A stretch of DNA of 64,000 nt from JACTOJ01 sp032335695 (GTDB lineage: Bacteria > Bacillota > Clostridia > Clostridiales > Clostridiaceae), in NCBI RefSeq assembly GCF_032335695.1, contig NZ_JACTOJ010000009.1, forward strand, positions 62,001-126,000. The letters are read 5' to 3'. The notes below the pieces were generated by a model. The model was not told the DNA's origin, did not search any database, and worked only from the letters and a program-made list of their open reading frames with translations. The stretch's first letter is position 1. Each line of letters starts with the position of its first letter. This document shows positions 26,418 to 35,002 of this stretch, in pieces. The translations under genes and the position numbers were made by a program.

Positions 26418-26441
26418 GGAGAGCGAAAGCTCTCTTTTTTT
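26418..26441 (+). terminator. Terminator of the FlxA-like gene
   Basis: GAGAGC and GCTCTC around a GAAA tetraloop, then TTTTTTT. Confidence 0.9.
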
Positions 26442-26523
26442 AGGTTTAAAATTAGTCAAACATTTCATGCTGTTATAAAATAATGTATAATTTGTGGGGG
26501 TTAAATGTAAAATTTAAACAATT

Positions 26524-26567
26524 TTAACAAAACAATAAAAATGGTAAAATATATGTAAATGTTTACT
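26524..26567 (+). promoter_or_regulatory. Xylanase promoter with near-consensus cre operator
   Basis: A weak promoter (TTAACA-like, then TAAAAT near 26545) is followed at 26554-26567 by TGTAAATGTTTACT. The ideal cre palindrome is TGTAAACGTTTACA, so 12 of 14 positions agree and the inverted GTAAA/TTTAC arms are intact. Just downstream of the -10 box, CcpA binding would block transcription when good sugars are present. CcpA is encoded in this window. Confidence 0.6.
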
Positions 26568-26622
26568 TGGAGTGATGATGAGTTCACTGAGCAGGTATAC
26601 ATATTATATAGGGGGGGAAAAG

Positions 26623-29600
26623 ATGAAAAGAAAAGTATCAAAAATTTTTGCTTTTATCATGACATCATGTATGGTTACAGGGTTGTTTGCTAATGCATCT
26701 TTAAAAGCCATGGCGGAGGATAACTCAAATAATTTAATTTCAAATGGCACTTTTGAAGATGGAACTACTAATGGATGGACTCCGCGAGGAGCTGCTGTAC
26801 TTACTGCTACTAAAGAAGATAAGGCCAGCGGCAATTATAGTATGAAGGTAACAGGAAGGCAGGACAGCTGGCAAGGTCCCTCTGTGGATCTTAAAGGAAA
26901 GCTGCAGAAAAGTAAGACTTATAATATATCGATGAAGATAAAAGTAGTAAAAGATCAAGCTACAGCAGGAGCATCAGATACTAACCAGCAAATAACTTTA
27001 TCCATGGACAGAAAAGAAACTGGAGCTGCAAATGATAGCTATGATACCATAGCATGGCAAAAAAACGTTAATGAAGAAGCTTGGACAACTATTACAGGTA
27101 CTTATTCACCTAGCTTTGATGCTTACGACACATTAAGTATGTATATTGAATCTCCCAATAAGACTTTGCAGTTCTATATTGATGATGTAATCGTTTTAGA
27201 TTCGAATCCCGTTAAAATGGGAGAGAATGTGATTCCAAACGGTGACTTTGAGGCTGGAAATATTGACGGCTGGTCAGCTGGCGGATCAGCGAAAATTGAA
27301 ATTACCACGGAAGATAAAGCCAGCGGAAATTACAGCATGAAGGTAAGCGAAAGAAAAAACAGCTGGGACGGACCATCCTATCATCTAATTGATAGGGTGA
27401 AGATAGGAAGTATATATAAGTTTTCATTAAAAGTAAAGGCATTACCGGGACAAAGTGGAGCTAAAGAAATAACAATACACACTTCCAAAACTGTAAACGG
27501 ATCTGACACTTGGCCTTCTTTAAAGACCGATGTGCCTATAAGCGATACTGCTTGGACTACTGTGGAAGCAGAATTATCTTTAGCAGATGCTACAAGTGCA
27601 TTGAGCAGATTAGATTTATCTATAGGTTCATCTAATACAGCTTTAAGCTTTTATATTGATGACGTATCTCTTACAGAAGAAGTAGATAACAAACCTTTGC
27701 CTATTCAAAAAGATATTCCTTCCTTAAAGGATGTGCTAGCCCCATATTTTCCGCTTGGAGGAGCTGTTCAGCCAGACAATTTAGCTGAGGGGTGTTTATC
27801 AGAGCAGTTAGTAAGCAAGCATTATGGTGTCCTTGTAGCTGGAAATCAGATGAAGCCAAGTTCTTTGCAGCCCACAGAAGGAAATTTTACCTTTGGGGAT
27901 GCAGATAAAATAGTTGATTATGCTATAGCACATAATATGCAGATGAGAGGACATACCCTTCTTTGGCACTCTCAGGTTCCAGACTGGTTTTTCCAAGATC
28001 CAGCAGTTCCTTCAAAACCAGCTTCAAAGGAACTGCTGCTGCAGAGATTGAAAACTCATATAACTACAGTTTTAAAGCATTTTAAAGATAAATATGGAGA
28101 CAAAAATCCTATAAAATGGTGGGATGTTGTTAATGAAGTTATAGGTGATGATGCAAACTACAGGCAGTCAAAATGGTATCAAATAGCAGGGCCTGACTAT
28201 ATAGAAACAGCTTTCAGAACTGCCCATGAAGTAGATCCTTCTATGAAGCTTTATATAAATGATTACGGCATAGAGAATAATAATGCTAAGACAGAAAAAA
28301 TATATGAAGTTGTAAAGGATCTGAAAGCTAAAGGAGTTCCTATCGATGGCATTGGTATGCAGATGCATATAGATACGAGTACTTCTGTAGATGCCATAAA
28401 AGCTTCAATTGAAAAACTTGCTTCTCTAGGAGTAGATATTCAAGTAACGGAGATGGATCTATGTATAAAAGACAACAATCCTATAACTGAAGAAGGATAC
28501 GAAAAGCAAGCTAGATTATATAAGCAAGTATTTGATCTATTTAAAAGTGAAAAAGATAAAATAAGCCTAGTAATGCTTTGGGGAGTTACCGATATAGATT
28601 CTTGGCTTTCAGATTCTCAGCCATTATTGTTTGACAGCAAATTTCAGGCAAAACCAGCATACTGGGCAATAGTTGATCCTTCTAAAAGCATAGTAAATAG
28701 GCTCAGTGTAGACGCAGTGGAAGGAACTCCTTCAAAGGCAAGTGATTCTATTTGGAATTCCGCAAAATCTATTACCAATTTTACTTATGTTAAAGGTGTA
28801 AGCGGAGCAACTCCGAAAATTCAAACCTTGTGGGACAATAAAAACCTATATGTTAAAATCGATGTTAGTGATAATACTATAGGAAATAATGATAGCGTAG
28901 AGATATTTTTGGACAAGAATCATGGAAAAACTACTTCCTATGAAGGGGATGACCAGCATATAACGATTAAGCGTAGTGATTGTGTTAGTGACGCTAATGT
29001 ATATACGGCGTATAAAGTGATTCCTATAGATGATATAAGCCCCAGTGTGGGAAAAGTTATGGGATTTGATGTAAGAGTTAATGATGATAAGGGAAAAGGA
29101 ACAATCGATTCCATGTCAGTGCTTAATGATTATGGAAATAGGCAAGACACTAACACTGCTTATTTTGCAGATTTAAGCTTATCAGGATCTTCAAGAATGA
29201 CTAAAGCTTTATATGGAACTCCAACTATTGATGGAATTAAAGACGACATTTGGAACTCAGCAAATGAAATCAGCACAGATACCTGGGTAATAGGCAAATC
29301 TGGAGCCACTGCTAAGGTTAGAACTTTATGGGATGAACATAATTTATATGTGCTTGCAGAAGTGACAGACAGTTTATTAAACAAAGCAAGTACCAATGCC
29401 TATGAACAGGATTCTGTAGAAGTGTTTATAGATGAAAATGACGGTAAAACCACTTCATACCAAAGCGATGATAAGCAAATAAGAGTTAACTTTGATAATG
29501 AGCAAAGCTTTGGAGGGAGCAAGCCAGCGGGCTTTAAATCAGCCACTTCTAAAACCTCCACTGGCTATATAGTTGAAGAAGCAATACCTTTAACCAGCAT

Positions 29601-29988
29601 AAAACCAGCAGATGGAAGCATGCTTGGTTTTGATGTTCAAGTTAATGATGCCGATGCCAGCGGTACAAGAAAAAGTGTGTCAATCTGGAATGATGCTTCA
29701 GGAAATTCCTATAAGGATACTTCTGGTTTTGGAAATCTGTTACTGGTGGATAATAGAACTACTCCCGTAGTAACAAAGCCTGAAACTAATCCGCAGCAAA
29801 CAGATACGGGGAATGGCGGCTCCACAGTAAAGCAAGTATCCGCAACTACAACTAATACTAATGCTGCTTTATCGAATCAATTACCTAAGACAGGATCTAT
29901 GATAGATTTTGATGTGCTAGTATTTGCAGGAATATTATTAACTGGTTTAGGACTAGTATTAGTATTCAAGAAAAATTCTGCTAAGTAA
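26623..29988 (+). CDS. Sortase-anchored multidomain GH10 endo-1,4-beta-xylanase
   Basis: Cell-wall-attached xylanase of 1121 residues. In order: signal peptide (about 1-33, KIFAFIMTSCMVTGLFANA); two family 4/9-type carbohydrate-binding modules (about 37-190 and 200-355, each starting with an NGxFE(D/A)G motif and KASGNYSMKV); the GH10 barrel (about 370-705) with acid/base Glu505 in DVVNEVIGDD and nucleophile Glu610 in IQVTEMDL; two family-9-like modules (about 715-865 and 870-1030); a Thr/Asn-rich linker; and sorting signal LPKTG (1087-1091) with hydrophobic helix and Lys-rich tail. The ATG at 26623 follows GGGGGGG. A sortase was not found here. The two CBM pairs look like internal duplications. 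Confidence 0.95.
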   Translation: MKRKVSKIFAFIMTSCMVTGLFANASLKAMAEDNSNNLISNGTFEDGTTNGWTPRGAAVLTATKEDKASGNYSMKVTGRQDSWQGPSVDLKGKLQKSKTYNISMKIKVVKDQATAGASDTNQQITLSMDRKETGAANDSYDTIAWQKNVNEEAWTTITGTYSPSFDAYDTLSMYIESPNKTLQFYIDDVIVLDSNPVKMGENVIPNGDFEAGNIDGWSAGGSAKIEITTEDKASGNYSMKVSERKNSWDGPSYHLIDRVKIGSIYKFSLKVKALPGQSGAKEITIHTSKTVNGSDTWPSLKTDVPISDTAWTTVEAELSLADATSALSRLDLSIGSSNTALSFYIDDVSLTEEVDNKPLPIQKDIPSLKDVLAPYFPLGGAVQPDNLAEGCLSEQLVSKHYGVLVAGNQMKPSSLQPTEGNFTFGDADKIVDYAIAHNMQMRGHTLLWHSQVPDWFFQDPAVPSKPASKELLLQRLKTHITTVLKHFKDKYGDKNPIKWWDVVNEVIGDDANYRQSKWYQIAGPDYIETAFRTAHEVDPSMKLYINDYGIENNNAKTEKIYEVVKDLKAKGVPIDGIGMQMHIDTSTSVDAIKASIEKLASLGVDIQVTEMDLCIKDNNPITEEGYEKQARLYKQVFDLFKSEKDKISLVMLWGVTDIDSWLSDSQPLLFDSKFQAKPAYWAIVDPSKSIVNRLSVDAVEGTPSKASDSIWNSAKSITNFTYVKGVSGATPKIQTLWDNKNLYVKIDVSDNTIGNNDSVEIFLDKNHGKTTSYEGDDQHITIKRSDCVSDANVYTAYKVIPIDDISPSVGKVMGFDVRVNDDKGKGTIDSMSVLNDYGNRQDTNTAYFADLSLSGSSRMTKALYGTPTIDGIKDDIWNSANEISTDTWVIGKSGATAKVRTLWDEHNLYVLAEVTDSLLNKASTNAYEQDSVEVFIDENDGKTTSYQSDDKQIRVNFDNEQSFGGSKPAGFKSATSKTSTGYIVEEAIPLTSIKPADGSMLGFDVQVNDADASGTRKSVSIWNDASGNSYKDTSGFGNLLLVDNRTTPVVTKPETNPQQTDTGNGGSTVKQVSATTTNTNAALSNQLPKTGSMIDFDVLVFAGILLTGLGLVLVFKKNSAK

Positions 29989-29997
29989 ATAAAAAGC

Positions 29998-30042
29998 AGG
30001 GCTTCCTATGACAAATTCTTGTCATAGGAAGCCCTTTATTTT
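29998..30042 (+). terminator. Terminator of the xylanase gene
   Basis: Seventeen-base perfect stem (AGGGCTTCCTATGACAA and its complement) around ATTC, followed by TTATTTTAT. Confidence 0.92.
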
Positions 30043-30138
30043 ATAAACTTTATGGATATCCTTTCATTTGAAAATTGCAATGTATTGACAAATATAAATT
30101 AAATGATATATATATTAAAAATGAAAGGGTTGATGAAA

Positions 30139-31032
30139 ATGGAGTTAACTAAAATTAAGGGTAATACTTATTATATAAATGCTCCTACAAACATAGGGGT
30201 TTATTCTTATAAAAATAAGAATTGTCTTCTTATTGACACTGGAAGAAACAATTCTGCTGCAAGGAAAATCGAAGAGGTTTTAAAGGAAAATGGACTTCAT
30301 GTTAAATATATTATAAATACTCACAGCCATATGGATCATTGTGGAGGAAATAATTATTTTAAAAACGAATATACAGGCTGCATAACCTATGCTTCTTCTA
30401 AGGAGAAGATTTATATGGAGAATATAGAATTACATCCATCTATACTATATTCTTCTTTTCCGGTAAAACAGCTTCAGGAGGAAGGAAGCAATATAGAAGT
30501 AGATATAGTTCCTGAATATGGTGTAAATAAAATAAACGATGAAAAAATAGAGGTAATTCCTTTAAAAGGGCATTCTCCTGAGCATATAGGAATTATTACT
30601 CCTGAAAAGGTGTGCTTTTTAGGAGATTCTATATTTAGTTCGGATATACTAGAAAAATATTCTCTGCCGTTTTTATACAATGTACAGGATCAATTTAAGA
30701 CTCTGGAGGCTATAAAGGAAATTGAAGCGGACTATTTTGTAATAAGCCATGCCAAGGATATAGTGAATAAAGAAGAGATTATAGATTTAGCAGATAGAAA
30801 TATAGAAAATATACAAAATTATTTAAATGATATATATGAACTTTTAGAAAAGCCTCTTACAAAAGAAGAATTACTAGAAAATATAGTCATAATAAATGAT
30901 ATTAGTTTAAATTATAGACAATATCACCTAGATTATTCTTCTGTATCGGCTTTGTTAAAATACCTTATAGAAAAAGGAAAGGTAGAAAGCTCCATAGAAA
31001 ATGGAAAGCTTTATTATTACGCAGTGCAATAA
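30139..31032 (+). CDS. Metallo-beta-lactamase-fold hydrolase with C-terminal helical domain
   Basis: Zinc hydrolase of the glyoxalase-II/MBL superfamily. It carries LLIDTGR, the metal motif THSHMDHCGG (about 63-72), His in PLKGHSPEHIG (about 143-153), LGDSIFS and a final His in YFVISHAKD. From about residue 225 a helical region ends in YHLDYSSVSALLKYLIEKGKV, a winged-helix-like extension seen in some clostridial MBL proteins. I choose the ATG giving MELTKIKGNTYYI, nine bases after AAAGGG; an ATG two codons earlier and one at 30121 are also possible. Substrate unknown. It is convergent with the HD gene. Confidence 0.8.
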   Translation: MELTKIKGNTYYINAPTNIGVYSYKNKNCLLIDTGRNNSAARKIEEVLKENGLHVKYIINTHSHMDHCGGNNYFKNEYTGCITYASSKEKIYMENIELHPSILYSSFPVKQLQEEGSNIEVDIVPEYGVNKINDEKIEVIPLKGHSPEHIGIITPEKVCFLGDSIFSSDILEKYSLPFLYNVQDQFKTLEAIKEIEADYFVISHAKDIVNKEEIIDLADRNIENIQNYLNDIYELLEKPLTKEELLENIVIINDISLNYRQYHLDYSSVSALLKYLIEKGKVESSIENGKLYYYAVQ

Positions 31033-31060
31033 GTGTACATCTTATATGGGATCTAGTAAA

Positions 31061-31648
31061 TTAAAGTCCTTCTACAGCTATACTGATTGGAAATACTTCT
31101 TTGAATAATTTGGACTTTTTTTCTAAGCGTTTCTCTATGGGTTCATAATTGCTTCCTTTTAATTTAAGGCTTAGTTCATTGTCCTTTAAAACAGCGTCAA
31201 CAGCAATGCCTAAATTATGCTTATGGTCTAAGGCATCTGCAATTCTCAAAATAGAAATTAATCTTATGACAAGAGTTTGTATGTCTTTAGGGTAAAAAAA
31301 TATGTGGTGATCCAAAAGCTTTCCGTGGCTCCTCACCATTATACCTAGAATAAATCTCAGCTCTATAGGAAGCTTATTAAAGCGGTCATCTTTTAAAATC
31401 AATTCCTTTGAATGCTCATGATGTCCTTTTTTCTGAACAAAATAGCCTATGTCGTGAAGCAGGGAGCTGTAGTATAATAGGCTTCTAAGGTTTATGTTAA
31501 GCTGAGAAGCAGGAAGCAGTGTATCAAAAAGCTGCATGGAAAAATTTCCCACTCTTATCTCATGCTCTGATATATTGTTTACAGAATAGTGACTGCAGAT
31601 ATGGAATAAGGCTTCCCTGCTTAAATAGTTTTCTATATTATCAATCAA
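31061..31648 (-). CDS. HD-domain phosphohydrolase-like protein (Ppx C-terminal type)
   Basis: HD-superfamily protein of about 195 residues, resembling the HD-like C-terminal half of long Ppx/GppA proteins. It has His in YSVNNISEHEIRV, the HD pair in YSSLLHDIGYFV (about 59-70), a third His in GHHEHSKELI and an Asp in LRIADALDHKHN, so the metal site looks complete. It lies directly downstream of ppx on the same strand. The likely start is the TTG at 31648 (MIDNIENYLS), five bases after GAGGGTGA; a GTG at 31663 is the alternative. That ribosome binding site lies inside a stable hairpin. A role in cutting polyphosphate or (p)ppGpp-like nucleotides is inferred from its neighbours. Confidence 0.75.
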   Translation of the reverse strand: MIDNIENYLSREALFHICSHYSVNNISEHEIRVGNFSMQLFDTLLPASQLNINLRSLLYYSSLLHDIGYFVQKKGHHEHSKELILKDDRFNKLPIELRFILGIMVRSHGKLLDHHIFFYPKDIQTLVIRLISILRIADALDHKHNLGIAVDAVLKDNELSLKLKGSNYEPIEKRLEKKSKLFKEVFPISIAVEGL

Positions 31649-31695
31649 AAAAATCACCCTCACATAGAATGCTATTGCATTATTATATGAGGGTG
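31647..31695 (-). terminator. Hairpin between ppx and the HD gene: terminator that also masks a ribosome binding site
   Basis: Read leftward, CACCCTCA and TGAGGGTG form an eight-base stem with an inner AATGC/GCATT stem, followed by ATTTTTTT. The right arm contains the ribosome binding site GAGGGTGA of the HD gene, and its TTG start lies at the end of the T-run. It can thus end ppx transcription and, in read-through RNA, hide the HD start. Confidence 0.6.
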
Positions 31696-31704
31696 AAAAA
31701 TTAT

Positions 31705-33204
31705 TTATACTATTGTAAGCTTTTTATTAAATATTCTCTTAAAAGCATTGCTGCAATCCATGGCAGAATTGATTTCAAGAGAGGCATCCGAGTCAGATAG
31801 CACATTTATTTTTACTTCATCTTCTGATATATTGCAATACAGTTTTTTCACATTGCTGTTCATAGCTCTATCTAAATTCTCAGATATTCTTAAAAGCAAA
31901 CCTAATTTTTCAATGATAGCCATATCGTCGGAATTTAAAATCGTTTCATAATGTTTTTCATCTACTTTAAATTCATTCTTTCTATGGAGAGCAGAAACAT
32001 AGGCAGCCATGAGCAGCTCCTTGTGGCTTAATCCGTTCAGCTTAGAACGTATTATTATATGATAGGATAGTTCCTGGTGGTTGTAGTAGTTTATTCTTAT
32101 GCCGCAGTCATGAAGCAGGGAAGCCGTTTTTAATATATTGTGAGAAGAGGTTGAAGTATTTAAAAGCGGGATTAATTCCAAATAAAGCATATGGGAAAGC
32201 TTCCAAACCTGCTGAGCATGAGTAACATCAATCTCATAAATTCCCATGTGATTTTCCAGTGAAAATTGAAAAACATCTTCCACAGGTGTTGTTCCGTTTA
32301 ATATATGCTCGTATATAAGACCTTCGCGAATGCCGCTGCCACTTACTATTACTTTATTAATACTGCACTTATTTATAATACACATAACTGAAGATAATGG
32401 ACCAAGAAATACATCAGCTCTATCCTTAGACAAACCTCTTATCTTTTTTCTTTGATTTAAATCCTTTGTCTTTACAGAAGAATGTATATCACGTACATCT
32501 TCTATTTTCAATACATAATTATGAAGGGTATCCAAGGGATAATTCTCTTTTTTTGAATGTATTTTGGCTATATTTCTTATTGAACCGCCTATGCCTATGA
32601 GTGGAAGATTCTTAACTTCTTTTAGCCAAGGTACTTCATCAAATTTTTCATTTAGAAATTTATTAAGAGCTTTTTCCTTTCCCTCATCTAAAGCATTTTC
32701 TAAGGAAAACCTTTCAGTTATGTTTATGGCTCCCATAGGTAAGCTTATAGATTCTTTAATTTTTCTATTATCCATCCATATAAGCTCTGTACTGCTTCCG
32801 CCAATATCCATAAGCAAGGCCGAAGGAATATCTAGGCTGTTTACAACCCCAAAATAATCGTAGTAAGCTTCTTCTTTTCCAGAGAGTATCTTTATATCTA
32901 AATTAAGGCTGCTTTTAATAAGATTTAAAAATTCTTTTTGGTTGGAAGCTTTTCTTACAGCTTCTGTAGCCACAATCTTTATCTCATGAATATTTTGTGC
33001 ATGGCATAGAGCTTTAAAAAAGCTTAAGGTTTTAAAGGCTTTATCCATTCTTTCAGAATTCAAGCTGCCATCTTCAGTCATATCCATTCCTAAACGAACT
33101 GTTTCCTTCAATTCATCTACTATTCTAAAGCTTTTATTATCAATAGCTATGATAACCATTCTAATGGAATTGGAACCAATATCTATTATTGCTGTTTTGT
33201 TCAT
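31705..33204 (-). CDS. ppx: Exopolyphosphatase, Ppx/GppA family
   Basis: Actin-fold phosphatase that removes terminal phosphate from polyphosphate and possibly pppGpp. Motifs: phosphate-binding loop 1 AIIDIGSNSIR (about 5-15), catalytic-Glu segment ILSGKEEAYYDY (about 106-117), loop 2 LLMDIGGSSTEL (130-141), and GIGGSIRNIAK near 210. The C-terminal domain from about residue 320 is HD-like with KTASLLHDCGIRI. All expected active-site residues are intact. 499 residues match the long two-domain Ppx type. It starts at an ATG after AAGGAGAA and diverges from the second ppx-like gene and ppk1. Confidence 0.9.
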   Translation of the reverse strand: MNKTAIIDIGSNSIRMVIIAIDNKSFRIVDELKETVRLGMDMTEDGSLNSERMDKAFKTLSFFKALCHAQNIHEIKIVATEAVRKASNQKEFLNLIKSSLNLDIKILSGKEEAYYDYFGVVNSLDIPSALLMDIGGSSTELIWMDNRKIKESISLPMGAINITERFSLENALDEGKEKALNKFLNEKFDEVPWLKEVKNLPLIGIGGSIRNIAKIHSKKENYPLDTLHNYVLKIEDVRDIHSSVKTKDLNQRKKIRGLSKDRADVFLGPLSSVMCIINKCSINKVIVSGSGIREGLIYEHILNGTTPVEDVFQFSLENHMGIYEIDVTHAQQVWKLSHMLYLELIPLLNTSTSSHNILKTASLLHDCGIRINYYNHQELSYHIIIRSKLNGLSHKELLMAAYVSALHRKNEFKVDEKHYETILNSDDMAIIEKLGLLLRISENLDRAMNSNVKKLYCNISEDEVKINVLSDSDASLEINSAMDCSNAFKRIFNKKLTIV

Positions 33205-33445
33205 AGTTCTTCTCCTTGCTTAAGTATTATTTCATATCAAGTTTTTACTGATATGTAAATTATATAGCTGGCATGAAGCGTATTCAATACTAAAATTAAG
33301 TAATGCCTTATAAAAATGAAATGTTAAATTTATGTTATGTGCACATCTGATTTGGTCTTTTAAACTCACATATAGTATAATAATGTCGTAGAATATTGAA
33401 TATATTTGTTAAATTTTCAAAACAACTAATCTGAAGGAGAATAAT

Positions 33446-34987
33446 ATGGCTAAAGCTAAGATTAACAATCCGGTAGCATCCATAGACATAGGATCTAATT
33501 ATTTAAGAATGACCATTGCTGAAGTAAATGAAGATGGAGATTTCAATATATTAGAAGATGTAAGCAAACAGACTAATATAGGAAAAGATACTTTTTCCTT
33601 TGGAAGAATAAAAGTTGAAACCATACATGATATTTGTGATAATTTGAAAGGCTTTGGGGCTTTAATGAGAGATTATCATGTTAAAAGCTATAAAGCTATC
33701 GCCACCAGTGGGATAAGAGAGGCAGAGAATAAGCAATATATACTTGAGCAGATAAGACTCAGAACAGGGATTGTGGTTAAGTGTCTGAACATAGCTGAAG
33801 AGAGATTTTTTGTGCTAAAAGGTATGAAAAACACATTTTCTAAGATAGATATAGACTTCTCTAAAAATGTACTTGTAATTAATATAACCTCTGGAGCAAT
33901 TGAAGCATCCATATATAAGCAAGGACAATTAAAGTTTACAGAGAACATAAAGATAGGCTCTCTGCGCTTGCCTGAAATATTGTCAGAATTGCAAAATAAA
34001 TCATTGAATTTTCCAGGGCTTATGGAGGAGTATATAGAAAGTAAAATATATCTTGCTAAATTAAATATAGAGAATCTAAATGTTAGTCACTTTGTTGCCA
34101 TTGGAGGAGAACTAAGCACTATAATTGACATTATGGAGAGAAAAGCAAAAAGTAATGAAAAATTTGCATGTATAAAGCGAAAGAATTTTATAAGCTTGTA
34201 TGACGATATTAGAAAAATGAGTCAGGAACAAATAGAATTTGATTATGATATACCTAGAAAGAGAGCCAATCTAGTGCTTTCAACAGTTTTGCTGCTTCAA
34301 TGCTTCCTTAAGCTGACAGAGGCCAAAGAAATTTATACTCCTGAAATAACCTTAAGGCACGGAATATTAAAGGATATAAGCGACAATATGGTTGTTGGTA
34401 AACATGAAACAGATATAAGCGACATAATAAGCTCTGTATGGCATATAGGAGAAAAATATAAGATAGATGAAAATCATGCCTCTTACGTGGAAAAAATAGC
34501 ACTTCACATATTTGATGAAACTAATAAGCTTCATAAGCTGGGACACAGAGAGAGACTCTATTTGCAGATAGCAAGCATACTTCATGATGTAGGAGCGTTT
34601 ATTAATACCACTAATCATGCAGAACATTCCTATAATATAATAAAAACTACGGATATTATAGGCTTTTCTGATAATGAGCTAAATATTATAGCAAATATTG
34701 CTAGATATCATGGCGATGAGGATATAAGACCGGAAGCTGACGAAAATTATTATATGCTAAGTGAAGCGGATAGGATGACAGTTTCAAAGCTTACAGCAAT
34801 ATTAAAGCTGTCCGAAGCCTTAGATGTTTCACATTTACAGAAGATAGAGGCCTTGAAAGTAACAGTAAATTCAGAAGCAATATACTTCAATGTAGAAGCT
34901 AATGAGGATATTTTGTTAGAGGAATGGAATTTTAATAACAATGCATACTTTTTTGAAGAAGTAATGGGAATAAAACCTATTATATAA
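33446..34987 (+). CDS. Degenerate Ppx/GppA-family protein
   Basis: Same two-domain layout as the ppx product (513 residues), with loop 1 intact (SIDIGSNYLR, about 12-21). The other active-site segments are altered: the SGKEEA segment has become NIAEERF (about 115-121), and loop 2, MDIGGSSTEL in the paralog, reads INITSGAIEA (about 145-154). The key Asp and Gly residues for phosphate and metal are thus replaced. The HD-like C-terminal domain keeps IASILHDVGAF and NHAEHS. The gene is 15 bases upstream of ppk1 and co-directional, so a regulatory or polyphosphate-binding role is a reasonable inference. ATG after GAAGGAGAA. Confidence 0.8.
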   Translation: MAKAKINNPVASIDIGSNYLRMTIAEVNEDGDFNILEDVSKQTNIGKDTFSFGRIKVETIHDICDNLKGFGALMRDYHVKSYKAIATSGIREAENKQYILEQIRLRTGIVVKCLNIAEERFFVLKGMKNTFSKIDIDFSKNVLVINITSGAIEASIYKQGQLKFTENIKIGSLRLPEILSELQNKSLNFPGLMEEYIESKIYLAKLNIENLNVSHFVAIGGELSTIIDIMERKAKSNEKFACIKRKNFISLYDDIRKMSQEQIEFDYDIPRKRANLVLSTVLLLQCFLKLTEAKEIYTPEITLRHGILKDISDNMVVGKHETDISDIISSVWHIGEKYKIDENHASYVEKIALHIFDETNKLHKLGHRERLYLQIASILHDVGAFINTTNHAEHSYNIIKTTDIIGFSDNELNIIANIARYHGDEDIRPEADENYYMLSEADRMTVSKLTAILKLSEALDVSHLQKIEALKVTVNSEAIYFNVEANEDILLEEWNFNNNAYFFEEVMGIKPII

Positions 34988-35002
34988 GCGGGGGATTTTC
35001 AA

